NCBI RefSeq assembly: GCF_000620045.1
Contig: NZ_JHVH01000003.1
Coordinates: forward strand, 1-64,000
Source: Halomonas halodenitrificans DSM 735
GTDB taxonomy: Bacteria; Pseudomonadota; Gammaproteobacteria; Pseudomonadales; Halomonadaceae
Reading direction: 5' to 3'
DNA length: 64,000 nucleotides
The stretch's first letter is position 1. Each line of letters begins with the position of its first letter. Shown in pieces: positions 36,611 through 47,538 of the stretch. Under the pieces are notes generated by a model. The model did not search any database and was not told the DNA's origin. It saw only the letters and a program-made list of their open reading frames with translations. Both the position numbers and the translations under genes were made by a program.

Positions 36611-38074
36611 ATGAGCGGCGAAGTACTGATCAATCTGACGCCGATGGAGACCCGAGTCGCCGTGGTGGAGAACGGCGTGCTGCAGGAAGCCTTCATCGAG
36701 CGCTCCTGCCGTCGGGGGATCGTCGGCAATACCTACAAGGGCCGGGTGGTGAGGGTACTGCCCGGCATGCAGGCGGCCTTCGTCGATATCGGTCTCGACC
36801 GCGCCGCCTTTATCCATGCCCACGAGCTGATGCCGCCCGGTACTCCGGCCGAGGAGCAGCTCTCCATCGGTCATCTGCTCCACGAGGGTCAGGCGCTGGT
36901 GGTGCAGGTGACCAAGGATCCTATCGGCTCCAAGGGGGCACGCCTCACGACCCATCTTTCGGTGCCATCGCGCTACCTGGTCTATATGCCGGATGCTCCC
37001 CATCACGGAGTTTCCCAGCGCATCGAGGACGAGCGTGAGCGCGAGCGCCTTCGCGGCCTGATCGAGGAGGCCCAGGCCCAGCAGAGCCTGGAGGTGACCG
37101 GTGGCTTCATCGTGCGTACCGCCGCCGAGGGCGTGGGTGTCCAGGAACTGGCCGCCGACATGCACTTCCTGCTGCGGCTGTTTCGCAAGGTCAGCGAGCG
37201 CAAGGTGACGGCAGCGGCGCCCAGCGTGATCTACGATGACCTGCCGCTGTTCATGCGCATCCTTCGCGATGTGATGCGTGATGATATCGAGAAGGTGCGC
37301 ATCGACTCCCGGGAAAACCATCTCAGGTTGATCGAGTTTGCCGAGGAGTTCATGCCCGATGCGGTGGAGCGCATCGAGCATTATGCCGGTGAACGGCCGA
37401 TATTCGATCTCTACAGCGTCGAGGACGAGATCCACAAGGCCCTGGGACGCAAGGTACAGCTCAAGTCCGGGGGCTATCTGGTGATCGACCCTACCGAGGC
37501 GATGACGACCATCGACGTCAATACCGGCGGCTATGTGGGGCACCGCAACCTCGAGGAAACCATCTTCAAGACCAACCTCGAGGCGGCTACCGCCATCGCC
37601 CGCCAGCTTCGGCTGCGTAATCTCGGCGGCATCATCATCATCGACTTCATCGATATGGAGGATACCGAGCATCAGCGCCAGGTGCTGCGCATGCTCGAGA
37701 AGTCGCTGGAGCGTGATCACGCCAAGACCAAGTGCACCGGCGTCACCGAGCTCGGCCTCGTCCAGCTGACACGCAAGCGCACCCGCGAGAGTCTCGAACA
37801 GACCCTCTGCGAGGCCTGCCCCACCTGTAGCGGGCGGGGCACCCTCAAGACCCCCGAGACGGTCTGTTACGAGATCTTCCGCGAGATCCTGCGCGAGGAG
37901 CGTGCCTACAGTGCCGAAACCTACATGGTCCTGACCTCCCAGGCGGTGGTGGACCGACTGCTCGACGAGGAGTCGGCGGCGGTGGCCGATCTGGAGGAGT
38001 TTATCGGTAAGCCCATCCGCTTCCAGGTGGAGACCCACTACTCCCAGGAGCAGTACGACATCGTGCTGATGTGA
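36611..38074 (+). CDS. rng: Ribonuclease G
   Basis: Endoribonuclease maturing the 5' end of 16S rRNA and involved in mRNA decay. 487 residues. MSGEVLINLTPMETRVAVVE, S1 domain with NTYKGRVVRVLPGMQAAFVD and GLDRAAFIHAHEL; catalytic DNase I-like part with VIDPTEAMTTIDVNTGGYVG; zinc link CPTCSGRGTL; C-terminal RNase H-like remainder. Lacks the long scaffold of RNase E. Follows maf and is 4 bases from yhdP. Confidence 0.97.
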   Translation: MSGEVLINLTPMETRVAVVENGVLQEAFIERSCRRGIVGNTYKGRVVRVLPGMQAAFVDIGLDRAAFIHAHELMPPGTPAEEQLSIGHLLHEGQALVVQVTKDPIGSKGARLTTHLSVPSRYLVYMPDAPHHGVSQRIEDERERERLRGLIEEAQAQQSLEVTGGFIVRTAAEGVGVQELAADMHFLLRLFRKVSERKVTAAAPSVIYDDLPLFMRILRDVMRDDIEKVRIDSRENHLRLIEFAEEFMPDAVERIEHYAGERPIFDLYSVEDEIHKALGRKVQLKSGGYLVIDPTEAMTTIDVNTGGYVGHRNLEETIFKTNLEAATAIARQLRLRNLGGIIIIDFIDMEDTEHQRQVLRMLEKSLERDHAKTKCTGVTELGLVQLTRKRTRESLEQTLCEACPTCSGRGTLKTPETVCYEIFREILREERAYSAETYMVLTSQAVVDRLLDEESAAVADLEEFIGKPIRFQVETHYSQEQYDIVLM

Positions 38075-38078
38075 GCCC

Positions 38079-41000
38079 ATGGCCGTTACCCGTCTGGTGA
38101 TTCGCTGGACTCTGACCCTGCTGGCCGTCGGGCTGACGGTCGTTGCCTTGCTGACCCTGGTGGCGCGCTTGATGCTGGGCCTGACCGATGGCCTGGTGCC
38201 GCGGGTGGAAGCCTTGCTCTCGGCACGCTTCGCGGCGCAGGTGGAGATTGCCTCCCTGGAAGGGGGGCTTGCGCGCCTCGATCCCTATATCACGCTGAAT
38301 GGCCTGAGCCTGCAGACACGCGAGGGTAAAAGGCCACTGCTGGATGTTCAGGAGGGACGGTTGCGCCTGGATACCTGGCGGAGCCTGCGGGAGGGGCTGC
38401 CGGTGGTGGAGGGAGCGCGCCTCCAGGGCCTGACCCTGCACCTTTATCAGACGCCGGAGGGAGGCTGGCACTGGCCCGACCCGGCGGACCTCCCCCCCGA
38501 ACTCCAGCCCGAGGGCGAGTTCGACCTGGAGCGGCTCGGCTTCTGGGTCGGGGTGCTGTTGCGCCAGCGTGCCTGGGCCGAAGACGTACGCGTGGTGTTG
38601 CATGGGCGTGAGCGTCGCGTGGCCTTCGAGGCGCCGCGCCTGCTGATGACCGGTGATTCCCGACGCGCCCACTTCGAGGGTCGGCTGCGCCTGGAGGGCG
38701 ACTCGGATATCGCCATGCAGGTAGCCCTGGAAGTGCTGACGGGCCAGGCCGGGTTCCGCGACTTCAGCGCCGCCCTGCAGGCCGAGATGCGCCTCGATAG
38801 CCTGGTGGAGCTGGCCGCGGTACTGGGCCGTAATCAACCGCTGCACCTCGACGAGGCGCGCGGTGAGTCCCGCCTGTGGGGGCGCTGGCATCGCGGCAGC
38901 CTGGCCGATGCCCGCCTGGCGTTGAACGTCGAGAAGCTGGTCGTCAGCCACCGTGACACGGGGGGAGAGCGTCAGACTCTGGCGCTCGACAGCGTGACCG
39001 GACGCGGTCAGTGGCGCAAGGAAGACGCCGGCTGGCAGGCGTGGTTCCAGGGGGATGCGGAGAGTCCGGAGGCGAGTAGACCCGACGCCGCGTCGCCTGA
39101 CTGGGGCCCCGCCTTGCCCTATCGTTGGCACCTGAAGGGCGGTGCCGATGAATGGTGGCTCAATACCAGCGCCTTCGACCTGGGGTCGTTGGCCGCCTGG
39201 CGCGACCGAGTGCCGCTACCCGAGGCCCTGGCACGGGTCGTGGACAGCCTCGACCCGCGTGGCAGCGTGACAGGCTTCGGGCTGGGGTTTCGGGAAGGGC
39301 AATGGCAGGCGCGCGCCTCCCTGGGAGGCGTGGAGGTGTCACCCTGGGAGGAGGCGCCGGGGGGAGGGCCACTGGACATGTGGGTAGATGCCCGCGGCGA
39401 CAAGGGACGGGTGCGCTTCGTCGGTGACGAGACGGCTTCGCTGCACTTTCCCGAACTCTTCGCCGGCCCCATGGATCTCGAACACGCCTCGGGCGAGGTG
39501 CGCTGGGTCTATGATGGACCGCGTAGCCTGGTCAGTGGTCGTGACCTGCGGGTCGGGTGGAATGGCGCCGAGGTCAGCGGTGGCTTCGGCCTGTCTGCCG
39601 GACAGGGCGACCGGGGCGGCTTCGGCCTGACCCTGGCCCTGAAAGACGTCGATGCCGTACAGACGCCGCTCGTGGAGTGGCTGCCGGTGGGCATCCTCGA
39701 CGATGAATTGTACGACTGGCTCGCCGATGGCGTGGCCGGCCGGGCCTCCGAGGGCTCCCTGCGCCTGCATGTGCCGCTCTCGGGTGGCGACGATGACAGC
39801 ATCATGCCGAGCTTTGATCTCGACCTGGCCATTCGTGACGGGCGTCTGCCCATCGCCCCTGACTGGCCGGTGCTGGAGGGGGTCGAGGGACGCCTGCGGC
39901 TCAAGGATGAGACGCTTGCAGCCGAGATAAGTCATGCCGAGAGTCTCGGTGTGGCGGGCAGCGAGGGGCAGGTTCGACTGATCGATGAGCGCCTGGAAGT
40001 GGAGGGAAGGCTGGCCGCCGAGGCCTCGGCGCTGCGCCGTTTCCTGCTCGACATGCCGGTAGAGGGCATGGAACTCGTGGAGGAGTGGCAGGCGCAGGAG
40101 GGCCGTGTCGATGGCGACCTGCGCCTGGAACTGCCGCTGGATCGTCCCGAGGCACTGGATCTCGAGGTCGAGGCCCAGGTCGCCTTGCCGCTGCTCGAGT
40201 ATCGACCGCTGGGCCTGGGCTTTCGGGAGGTTCGCGGCCCCCTGACCTGGCATCAACAGGGCAGCGAGGGGGGGCTCTCGGGGCGGCTCGAGGGACGCTT
40301 GCTGGGCGGGCCACTGCGCGCCGATATCGACACCCGAAACGGCGGGATCGAGCTTGCCGGCACCGCCGAGGCGGGGCCGCTGCTCGAACTGGGGGGTGTC
40401 TCGGCTCTCGAGGAGCGCCTGACGGGGCGTTTCGACTGGCGGGGCCGACTCGGGGTCGACGAGGCGATTTCCCTGCACCTGGAGAGCTCGCTACAGGGGC
40501 TGGCGGCCGACCTGCCCGAGCCACTGGACAAGCCGGCGGGAGAGCCGCGCCCCCTGCGGCTCGACATGGATCTGACGGCGGGGCGCCTCGAGGGGCGTCT
40601 GGGCGAGGCCGTGGCATGGCGCTGGCGAGGGCTACCCGGTGGCGACGCCAGCCAGGGGCAGGTCTGGCTGGGGCGTCAGCCCGGCGGTGCCTGGCCCACG
40701 GGGTCGGGGTGGTGGCTCGATGCCTATCTGCCGCGGCTGTCTCCCCGGTCATGGGGCGAGGCGTTCACCGGCCTGGCAAGGGAGAGCGATACGCGGAGGA
40801 GTGATACGGGCGGCGCGGCCCCGAGTCTACGCGAGGTGCGCCTGGCCAGCGACTGCCTGGAGCACGAGGGTCGCTGTCTCGGCTCCTTCTATACGACGGC
40901 TCGTCCACAGGCGGCTGGCGGCTGGCGGCTGGTGCTGGATGGCAGCCTGCTCGAGGGGGAACTCGATTACCGGCCCCGGCTCCCCGAGCCGCTGGATATC

Positions 41001-41927
41001 GGCCTGGAGCGTCTCTCGCTGGATGCCTTGATGCCGTCCGACAGCGAGGTGGGCTCGTTGATCGATGAGATCGCCACCCCTCCGGCGCCTCGGCCATTCC
41101 CCGCCTGGGTAGCCGACGTGCCTGACGGGCGTTTGCGCATCGCCGATATCGAGCGCGACGGCCAGCGTCTCGGGCCATTGACCGCTCGCTGGCAGGCCAC
41201 GCCCGAGCGTCTCAGTATCGTTCCCCTGGGGCTGACCCTGGGCGAGCTCAGCGCCCGTGGTGAGCTGGTCTGGGAGGCGGCGGGTCCCGAGGCCAGCCTG
41301 ACCCGTGCGCGTCTCGACCTGGACGGGCGGGATGCGGGAACGGCCCTGGAGCGGCTGGGACTGGCGGCGGCGGTGCGCAGCGCCGAGACTCGGGTCAAGA
41401 GCCAGCTGGCCTGGCCGGGGGCCCCCTGGCAGTTCGCCCTGGAGCGCTCCCGAGGCAGCATCGAGACGGAGCTGCGTGACGGAAGCTTCGTCAATCTGGA
41501 GTCGGTCCCGGCCCGTCTGGTGGGCCTGCTCAATATCGATAACCTGGTGCGTCGACTGCGCCTGGACTTCTCCGATGTGACCGGTCAGGGAACGGCCTTC
41601 GATCGTGTCAGTGGTGCCGCGACCCTGTATGGTGGCAGTCTCGAAACGCGTGGGCCGGTCGAGGTCGTGGGGCCTGCCACACGCTTCACTCTCGATGGCA
41701 GCGTCGAGCTGGCGCGGCGGGAACTCGATATGCTGCTGGGCGTCACAGTCCCCGTCAGTCGCAACCTGCCGCTGGCGGCGGTCATCGCCGGCGCCCCGAT
41801 GGTGGGTGGCGCCCTGTTTGTCGCCGACCGCCTGTTCGGTGATGTCATCGACAGTGTTACCCGAATTCATTATCGCGTGCTCGGCCCCTTGACCGAGCCG
41901 ACAATTTCAGTGGAAAGCGCCGAATGA
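38079..41927 (+). CDS. yhdP: AsmA-like envelope protein YhdP
   Basis: 1282-residue member of the YhdP/TamB/YdbH group that bridges inner and outer membrane and is implicated in phospholipid transport. One N-terminal membrane helix (about 8-36, [20 protein letters not shown]), then a very long repetitive beta-rich periplasmic part, and the conserved C-terminal AsmA-like region [20 protein letters not shown] followed by [20 protein letters not shown]. Length matches E. coli YhdP. The stop overlaps tldD by 4 bases (ATGA). Codon use is extremely GC-rich and produces long spurious frames antisense to it. Confidence 0.93.
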   Translation: MAVTRLVIRWTLTLLAVGLTVVALLTLVARLMLGLTDGLVPRVEALLSARFAAQVEIASLEGGLARLDPYITLNGLSLQTREGKRPLLDVQEGRLRLDTWRSLREGLPVVEGARLQGLTLHLYQTPEGGWHWPDPADLPPELQPEGEFDLERLGFWVGVLLRQRAWAEDVRVVLHGRERRVAFEAPRLLMTGDSRRAHFEGRLRLEGDSDIAMQVALEVLTGQAGFRDFSAALQAEMRLDSLVELAAVLGRNQPLHLDEARGESRLWGRWHRGSLADARLALNVEKLVVSHRDTGGERQTLALDSVTGRGQWRKEDAGWQAWFQGDAESPEASRPDAASPDWGPALPYRWHLKGGADEWWLNTSAFDLGSLAAWRDRVPLPEALARVVDSLDPRGSVTGFGLGFREGQWQARASLGGVEVSPWEEAPGGGPLDMWVDARGDKGRVRFVGDETASLHFPELFAGPMDLEHASGEVRWVYDGPRSLVSGRDLRVGWNGAEVSGGFGLSAGQGDRGGFGLTLALKDVDAVQTPLVEWLPVGILDDELYDWLADGVAGRASEGSLRLHVPLSGGDDDSIMPSFDLDLAIRDGRLPIAPDWPVLEGVEGRLRLKDETLAAEISHAESLGVAGSEGQVRLIDERLEVEGRLAAEASALRRFLLDMPVEGMELVEEWQAQEGRVDGDLRLELPLDRPEALDLEVEAQVALPLLEYRPLGLGFREVRGPLTWHQQGSEGGLSGRLEGRLLGGPLRADIDTRNGGIELAGTAEAGPLLELGGVSALEERLTGRFDWRGRLGVDEAISLHLESSLQGLAADLPEPLDKPAGEPRPLRLDMDLTAGRLEGRLGEAVAWRWRGLPGGDASQGQVWLGRQPGGAWPTGSGWWLDAYLPRLSPRSWGEAFTGLARESDTRRSDTGGAAPSLREVRLASDCLEHEGRCLGSFYTTARPQAAGGWRLVLDGSLLEGELDYRPRLPEPLDIGLERLSLDALMPSDSEVGSLIDEIATPPAPRPFPAWVADVPDGRLRIADIERDGQRLGPLTARWQATPERLSIVPLGLTLGELSARGELVWEAAGPEASLTRARLDLDGRDAGTALERLGLAAAVRSAETRVKSQLAWPGAPWQFALERSRGSIETELRDGSFVNLESVPARLVGLLNIDNLVRRLRLDFSDVTGQGTAFDRVSGAATLYGGSLETRGPVEVVGPATRFTLDGSVELARRELDMLLGVTVPVSRNLPLAAVIAGAPMVGGALFVADRLFGDVIDSVTRIHYRVLGPLTEPTISVESAE

Positions 41928-43378
41928 CTCAAGCGAGACACGCACTGCTAGACGAAGCCGCCGGCATCCTGCTGACTCCCGGCGGGCTCTCCCTGGATGA
42001 CCTGGACATCGGTCTCGGGCATGCCATGGGACCGGGCATTGACTATGCCGATCTCTACTTTCAGCGCAGCTGGCACGAGGGCTGGGTGTTGGAAGACGGT
42101 GAGGTGAAGGAGGCCAGCTACAACATCGACGGCGGGGTGGGCGTACGCTCCCTGGCCGGAGAGAAGACCGGATTTGCCTACTCGAATCAGATCAGCGTCG
42201 ATGCCCTGAGCGAAACGGGGCGCACCGCCGCGGGCATCGTACGCAGCGGCAAGCGCCCGACGCTAGGCGCGCCGGTCGCGGTGGGGCCGGCGGCCCGCTA
42301 CGCGGGTGTCGACCCGCTCACCGGGCTGAGCGCCGAGGAGAAGGTCGCCATGCTCAAGGAGGCGGACCGCGTGGCCCGGGCCGCCGACCCGTCGGTCAGC
42401 CAGGTCAGCGCCTCGCTTTCCGGGGTACACGAGGTGGTGCTGGTACGCGCCAGCGACGGGACCCTGGCGGCCGATATTCGTCCCCTGGTGCGCTTCAACG
42501 TCAGCGTCATCAGCGTGCGTAATGGTCGTCGCGAGCGTGGCAGTGCCGGGGGCGGGGGGCGCTACCCCATGTCTCGGCTGCGCGACGAGGGAGTGGCCGA
42601 GCGCTTCGCCAAGGAAGCCGTGCGTCAGGCGCTGGTCAACCTGGACGCGGTCGACGCTCCGGCGGGGCAGATGCCGGTGGTGCTGGCGCCGGGCTGGCCG
42701 GGCATCCTGCTGCATGAGGCCGTCGGACATGGCCTGGAGGGGGATTTCAACCGCAAGGGAAGCTCCGCCTTCGCGGGGCGCCTGGGCGAGCGTGTCGCGG
42801 CGCCGGGCGTGACGGTGGTGGATGATGCCACCCTGGACGACCGGCGTGGCTCGATGAGCGTCGATGACGAGGGCACTCCGGGTCAGCGAACGCCGCTGAT
42901 CGAGGACGGCATTCTCACCGGCTACATGCAGGACAAGCTCAATGCCAGGCTGATGGGCATGGCGCCCACCGGTAACGCCCGCCGTGAGTCCTTCGCCCAT
43001 CTCCCCATGCCGCGCATGACCAACACCGTGATGCTTGCCGGGCAGGACGACCCCGGTGACATCCTCAAGAGCGTCAAGCGTGGCCTCTATGCGGTGAGCT
43101 TCGGCGGTGGCCAGGTGGATATCACGTCGGGCAAGTTCGTGTTCTCGGCAAGCGAGGCCTATCTGATCGAGGATGGTCGAATCACCGCGCCGGTGAAGGG
43201 AGCCACCCTGATCGGCAATGGCCCCGAGGCCATGGGGCAGGTATCGATGATCGGCCATGATATGGCGCTGGACCCCGGCATCGGCGTCTGCGGCAAGGAG
43301 GGGCAGGGCGTCCCGGTAGGCGTCGGCCAGCCCACCCTCAAGCTGGACGAGCTGACCGTGGGTGGCACCCAGTCCTGA
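41924..43378 (+). CDS. tldD: Metalloprotease TldD
   Basis: Catalytic subunit of the TldD/TldE heterodimeric zinc peptidase, which degrades unfolded peptides, matures microcin B17 and processes CcdA. 484 residues. The HExxxH zinc motif is HEAVGH at 264-269 ([18 protein letters not shown]). Family blocks: [15 protein letters not shown], the glycine-rich [11 protein letters not shown] and [20 protein letters not shown]. Partner pmbA lies 660 bases further on. Confidence 0.97.
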   Translation: MTQARHALLDEAAGILLTPGGLSLDDLDIGLGHAMGPGIDYADLYFQRSWHEGWVLEDGEVKEASYNIDGGVGVRSLAGEKTGFAYSNQISVDALSETGRTAAGIVRSGKRPTLGAPVAVGPAARYAGVDPLTGLSAEEKVAMLKEADRVARAADPSVSQVSASLSGVHEVVLVRASDGTLAADIRPLVRFNVSVISVRNGRRERGSAGGGGRYPMSRLRDEGVAERFAKEAVRQALVNLDAVDAPAGQMPVVLAPGWPGILLHEAVGHGLEGDFNRKGSSAFAGRLGERVAAPGVTVVDDATLDDRRGSMSVDDEGTPGQRTPLIEDGILTGYMQDKLNARLMGMAPTGNARRESFAHLPMPRMTNTVMLAGQDDPGDILKSVKRGLYAVSFGGGQVDITSGKFVFSASEAYLIEDGRITAPVKGATLIGNGPEAMGQVSMIGHDMALDPGIGVCGKEGQGVPVGVGQPTLKLDELTVGGTQS

Positions 43379-43388
43379 GACTCTGGCG

Positions 43389-43925
43389 TTAGAGGCCGGC
43401 CATCTCGCGGATCAGCTTGAACAGCTTGCGGGCGCTGGCCGGGGGCTTGCCCTTCGCATGCTCGCGCCGGGCGTTGCGGATCAGCTGGCGCAGGGCCTGG
43501 CGATCGGCATCGGGATAGTCGGCAATGAAGGCCTCCACCGCCGGGTCGCCTTCGTCGACGAGGCGGTCACGCCACGTCTCGAGACGGTGAAAGGCGTGGT
43601 CGCGGCGCAGTGTTTCCTGCTCGATTTCGTCATGGACGTCGCGGATGGCCGCGAGGTCCTCGCGGCGCATCAGCTTGCCGATATACTGCATGTGCCGGCG
43701 GCGCCCCTCGTGGGAGCGAATGCGCGAGGTCTCCTCCACGGCGGCGAGCATATCGTCGGAGAGGGGAAAGCGCGCCCGCTCACCGGGCGTCATGGCGATG
43801 ACCTGTTCGCCCAGGGTCTGCAGTGCCTGCATCTCCCGCTTGAGCTGGGACTTGCTGGGGCGTTCGTCGTTGTCCGGCTGCTGAAGGATCTGATCGAGCA
43901 GTTCGCGGGGAGATTCCTGGGACAT
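43389..43925 (-). CDS. yjgA: Ribosome-associated protein YjgA/DarP (DUF615)
   Basis: 178-residue helical protein that binds late 50S precursors. Family features: DERPSKSQLKREMQALQTLG, RIRSHEGRRRHMQYIGKLMR and ADRQALRQLIRNARREHAKG. No signal peptide or membrane segment. Lies between tldD (convergent, 10 bases) and pmbA (divergent, 111 bases), the same neighbours as in Pseudomonas. Confidence 0.94.
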   Translation of the reverse strand: MSQESPRELLDQILQQPDNDERPSKSQLKREMQALQTLGEQVIAMTPGERARFPLSDDMLAAVEETSRIRSHEGRRRHMQYIGKLMRREDLAAIRDVHDEIEQETLRRDHAFHRLETWRDRLVDEGDPAVEAFIADYPDADRQALRQLIRNARREHAKGKPPASARKLFKLIREMAGL

Positions 43926-44036
43926 GCCGCTTCCATTGGTTGAGGCTGGGTGTCCCGACAGTATACCAGCCTGTTACATCAGGCTGAGAATGAACATTAC
44001 AGGCGTGGCCAGCAGGCCCGCCGAAGGAGGATACAG

Positions 44037-45377
44037 ATGACTCAGGCTTTCGATGCCGCTACCCAGCAGGCTCAGCTGGAGCACCGTTCCCGACAGGCCC
44101 TGGAACTGGCTCGGAGGCTGGGGGCCGATGCCTGTGAAGTGGGTGCCAGCGTCGACCAGGGTGTCGACGTCAGTGTCCGCGAGGGGGAGGTCGAGACCGT
44201 CGAGCTCTCACGGGACCAGGGCATCGCGGTGACCGTCTATCTCGGCAAGCGCAAGGGGAGTGCCTCGTCCACCGATGCCGGAGAGGCCTCCATTCGCGCC
44301 GTGGTCGAGAAGGCCATCGCCATCGCCCGTTACACCGGCGAGGATGCCGCCGCCGGATTGGCCGACGCCGAGCTGATGGCCACCCATCTGCCCGACCTGA
44401 AGGCGCATCACCCCTGGCCCCTGACCACCGAAGAGGCGATCGACCTGGCCCTGGCCTGCGAGGCGGCCGGGCGCGGCAAGGCGGGAATCAAGAGTTCGGA
44501 CGGGGCCTCGCTGTCCAGCGGCGAGGGGGTGAGGGTCTATGCCAATAGCCACGGCTTTCTGGGTAGCCAGCGCGGCAGCCGCCATTCCCTCTCCTGCATG
44601 CTGATCGCCGAAGACGCCGCCGGCATGCAGCGCGACTATGATTTTACCAGTGCCCGGGACCCCCGCGATCTATGGGCGCCCGAGCGCGTCGGCGAGCGTG
44701 CCGCCGAGAAGACCCTGCGCCGTCTCGGTGCTCGGCGCCCGGCCACCGGACGGATGCCGGTTCTCTTCGACTCGAATCTTGCCGCCGGGCTGGTCGGTTC
44801 ACTGATGGGGGCCATCGCCGGCGGTGCGCTGTTTCGGCAGTCCTCCTTTCTCTGCGACCGCCTGGGCGACGCCCTCTTCCCGGAGTGGTTCGGCCTTCAG
44901 GAGAGACCCATGGAGATCGGCGCCATGGCCAGCTCGCCCTTCGATAATGACGGCGTGCAGACGCGTGACAATGTGTTTATCGACAAGGGGCGTCTGTCCA
45001 GCTACATGCTCTCCGCCTACAGCGCGAGGCGCCTGGGCATGTCGACCACCGCCAATGCCGGGGGCGCGCGTAACCTGCGGATCACGGCGCCGCTGGCATC
45101 CCGTGATGAGCTGCTCGAGCGCATGGGCCGCGGGGTCCTGGTGACCGAGCTGATGGGGCAGGGGGTCAATGGCGTTACCGGCGACTACTCGCGCGGTGCT
45201 GCCGGGTTCTGGGTAGAGAACGGCAAGATCCAGCATCCGGTGGAGGAGTTCACCATCGCCGGCAACCTGGAAACCATGTTCCGGGGACTCGCCGGCGTGG
45301 GCAGTGATATCGACACCCGCGGCAGTATCCACACCGGTAGCTGGCTGATCGACGAGATGACCGTGGCCGGCGGTTAG
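44037..45377 (+). CDS. pmbA: Metalloprotease PmbA/TldE
   Basis: Non-catalytic half of the TldD/TldE peptidase. 446 residues from ATG 44037, preceded by GAAGGAGG. Family blocks: LARRLGADACEVGASVDQG, RMPVLFDSNLAAGLVGSLMG (where TldD has HExxxH; no such motif here), NVFIDKGRLSSYMLSAYSAR and a C-terminal NLETMFRGLAGVGSD. A longer frame from 43950 overlaps the yjgA promoter region and is less likely. The stop codon overlaps the convergent ptsO stop. Confidence 0.96.
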   Translation: MTQAFDAATQQAQLEHRSRQALELARRLGADACEVGASVDQGVDVSVREGEVETVELSRDQGIAVTVYLGKRKGSASSTDAGEASIRAVVEKAIAIARYTGEDAAAGLADAELMATHLPDLKAHHPWPLTTEEAIDLALACEAAGRGKAGIKSSDGASLSSGEGVRVYANSHGFLGSQRGSRHSLSCMLIAEDAAGMQRDYDFTSARDPRDLWAPERVGERAAEKTLRRLGARRPATGRMPVLFDSNLAAGLVGSLMGAIAGGALFRQSSFLCDRLGDALFPEWFGLQERPMEIGAMASSPFDNDGVQTRDNVFIDKGRLSSYMLSAYSARRLGMSTTANAGGARNLRITAPLASRDELLERMGRGVLVTELMGQGVNGVTGDYSRGAAGFWVENGKIQHPVEEFTIAGNLETMFRGLAGVGSDIDTRGSIHTGSWLIDEMTVAGG

Positions 45378-45649
45378 TCGTCTTCCTCGAAGCGGGACTC
45401 GAAGAGCGCCTGAATGGCTTCGAGGGCCGCTTCGGCGTCGCTGCCATCGGCGCTGACGGTGAGCTCGGTGCCGCAGGGGGCGGCCAGCATCAGCAGTGAC
45501 ATGATGTTGTCGGCGTCACCCTGCCGGTCACCATTGGCCACGCGGACTCGGGCGGCGAAGGGCTGGCAGCACTGTACCAGCTTGGTGGCGGCGCGGGCAT
45601 GGAGCCCGCGCTTGTTGGAAAGGGTCAGCTTGCGTTGCGGCACGCTCAA
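45374..45649 (-). CDS. ptsO: Phosphocarrier NPr (HPr-like, nitrogen PTS)
   Basis: Transfers phosphate from EI-Ntr to PtsN. 91 residues. Phosphorylation site His17 in NKRGLHARAATKLVQ; NIMSLLMLAAPCGTELTV forms the second conserved helix. Last gene of the long minus-strand block; start overlaps the rapZ stop by 4 bases (ATGA), stop overlaps pmbA. No sugar PTS genes nearby, so a regulatory rather than uptake role. Confidence 0.95.
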   Translation of the reverse strand: MSVPQRKLTLSNKRGLHARAATKLVQCCQPFAARVRVANGDRQGDADNIMSLLMLAAPCGTELTVSADGSDAEAALEAIQALFESRFEEDD

Positions 45650-46551
45650 CGTCCTTGATGAGGTATGTCGTCGGGGGCGGGAAGGGTGTCCTGGGTGCCC
45701 AGTTCGCGGTGGCGCAGGCGGACATGGCGCCGGCTCTGGGCCAGCTGCGTTGCCAGGCGCTCGGCGAGATAGACGGAGCGATGCTGTCCGCCGGTGCAGC
45801 CGATGGCCACGGTGAGATAGCTGCGATGGCTGGCGGCATAGCTGGGCAGCCAGCGCGTCAGCCAGGCATGAATATCCGCGAGCATTGCCTGTACCAGAGG
45901 GTAGTCCTCGAGAAAGGCAATGACCTCCGGGTCCTGGCCGGTAAAGGGCCTCAGGCGTGGGTCCCAGTAAGGGTTGGGCAGACAGCGGGCATCGAATACC
46001 AGGTCGGCATCCAGGGGCACGCCGCGCTTGAAACCGAAGGATTCCACGGTCAGCGTCAACTGTTCGGGACGATGCCCCGCTACCTGGTCGGCGATACGAC
46101 CGCGCAGGTCATGTACCGACAGGCGTGAGGTATCGATCACCAGGTCCGCCAGGTCGCGGATCTCGGCCAGTGCCTGCTCCTCGGAATCGATCGCCTCGGC
46201 GAGGGTCATCTCGCTATCCCGGGTCAGCGGATGGCGCCGTCGCGTGGCGGAATAGCGTTCGATCAGGATGCGGGCATCGGTGGTCAGGTAGATCACCCGA
46301 CAGTCGATGCCGCGTTCACGAACCTCCTCGAGCAGGCTGGGGAAGCGTTTCAGGGCCTGGGGCAGGTTGCGGGCATCGACGCTGACGGCGATGGAGGAGC
46401 GCTGGGACTCGGGGTTGCCGAGTTCGTCCACCAGCGAGCCCAGCAACATGGCCGGCAGGTTGTCGATGGCATAATAACCGAGATCCTCCAGTGCCTGCAG
46501 GGCGATCGACTTGCCCGAGCCGGAACGGCCGCTGATGATCACGAGCTGCAT
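45646..46551 (-). CDS. rapZ: RNase adapter protein RapZ
   Basis: P-loop protein that in E. coli binds GlmZ/GlmY small RNAs and glucosamine-6-phosphate to control GlmS. 301 residues. Walker A GRSGSGKSIALQALEDLGYY, AIDNLPAMLL, FGFKRGVPLDADLVFDARCLPNP and GCTGGQHRSVYLAERL near the C-terminus. Whether the GlmY/GlmZ circuit exists in this organism cannot be read here. Sits between ptsN and ptsO as in the classical rpoN locus. Confidence 0.96.
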   Translation of the reverse strand: MQLVIISGRSGSGKSIALQALEDLGYYAIDNLPAMLLGSLVDELGNPESQRSSIAVSVDARNLPQALKRFPSLLEEVRERGIDCRVIYLTTDARILIERYSATRRRHPLTRDSEMTLAEAIDSEEQALAEIRDLADLVIDTSRLSVHDLRGRIADQVAGHRPEQLTLTVESFGFKRGVPLDADLVFDARCLPNPYWDPRLRPFTGQDPEVIAFLEDYPLVQAMLADIHAWLTRWLPSYAASHRSYLTVAIGCTGGQHRSVYLAERLATQLAQSRRHVRLRHRELGTQDTLPAPDDIPHQGR

Positions 46552-46600
46552 GGGGGTCTCCTGGTCATTCCGTGGGGCCGAGTGAGCGGCATGGCGTCAC

Positions 46601-47068
46601 TCAGCCCTGTCGTCGAACGGCCTCGATAAGGCTCTCGTGAAGGTCGCGCTGGCTCGAACTACGCCGCAGGCGAGTGCGCGTACCGACGTCGTTCATGATA
46701 CCCGCCAGTTGCGCCAGTAGAGTCAGGTGGGCGGCATCGGCTTCTTCGGGAACCAGCAGCACGAATACCAGGTCGACGGGCTCGCCATCGATGGCATCGA
46801 AGTCTATCGGCTCGGATAACTTGAGAAAGCCGGCGATGGGCGTCTTGCAATGGGGGCTACGGGCATGGGGAATGGCCACGCCATTGCCGATGCCGGTACT
46901 ACCGAGTCGTTCACGGGCAATCAGCCGCGCGAAGACTTCCTGGCTGTCGAGGCTGGGCGTGTTCTGGGCAATAAAGGTGCTGAAGAATTCCAGCACCCGT
47001 TTCTTGCTCCCCCCGGGCACGTCGAAGAGCGTGCGCTCGGGGGGCAGGATGGTTTCGAGAGACGCCAT
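46601..47068 (-). CDS. ptsN: Nitrogen-regulatory PTS protein EIIA-Ntr
   Basis: Receives phosphate from NPr and regulates potassium transport and other targets. 155 residues from MASLETILPP; a start six codons earlier is possible. His68 in GNGVAIPHAR is the phosphorylation site. LSEPIDFDAIDGEPVDLVFVL and LTLLAQLAGIM are typical of EIIA-Ntr. Eight bases separate it from hpf upstream, so the two are cotranscribed. Confidence 0.96.
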   Translation of the reverse strand: MASLETILPPERTLFDVPGGSKKRVLEFFSTFIAQNTPSLDSQEVFARLIARERLGSTGIGNGVAIPHARSPHCKTPIAGFLKLSEPIDFDAIDGEPVDLVFVLLVPEEADAAHLTLLAQLAGIMNDVGTRTRLRRSSSQRDLHESLIEAVRRQG

Positions 47069-47075
47069 CGTTGAC

Positions 47076-47384
47076 TTAGCGGGCACCGGCGCCCTGGGCG
47101 CGGGCCTGGGCCTTTTCCTTGTGCTTCACCAGCTGTCGGTCCAGCTTGTCGGCGAGCGCGTCGATGGCGGCATACATGTCGGTTTCTTGAGCCTCGGCGT
47201 GCAGGTCGGCGCCGGCGGCGTGCATGGTGCAAGCGGCAGACTGACGCTCCTTCTCTACTGACAGGATCACCTGCACGGTGGTGATATTGTCGTAGTGGCG
47301 CTCCACGCGGGTCAGCTTCTCGTTGACATAGTCACGCAGGGCATCGGTCAGTTCCACATGATGGCCGGTGATATTCACTTGCAT
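47076..47384 (-). CDS. hpf: Ribosome hibernation promoting factor (short form)
   Basis: Binds the 30S decoding centre to help form 100S dimers in stationary phase. 102 residues, short HPF. MQVNITGHHVELTDALRDYV is the family start, then EKLTRVERHYDNITTVQVIL and DMYAAIDALADKLDRQLVKH. The 154-base gap to rpoN upstream contains TACAAT on the minus strand (47416-47421), a possible -10 for an internal promoter, without a clear -35. Confidence 0.96.
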   Translation of the reverse strand: MQVNITGHHVELTDALRDYVNEKLTRVERHYDNITTVQVILSVEKERQSAACTMHAAGADLHAEAQETDMYAAIDALADKLDRQLVKHKEKAQARAQGAGAR

Positions 47385-47538
47385 GACACGCTCCTTGCTC
47401 GTTGATGGTGATTCGATTGTAACCCTTTTTCCTGCCTTGCATACCCCCTGACGACTCCCGGGGGTGACATCCTGGCCGACCGGTACGTCCGGGGCTCTCC
47501 TTCGGCTCGGTGGTGCATCACGGTCCGGAACGTTCCGG

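Noticed and set aside
36572..38080. 502-codon minus-strand frame opposite rng
   Set aside because: Antisense to a complete RNase G gene; no domain recognised and no initiation signal.
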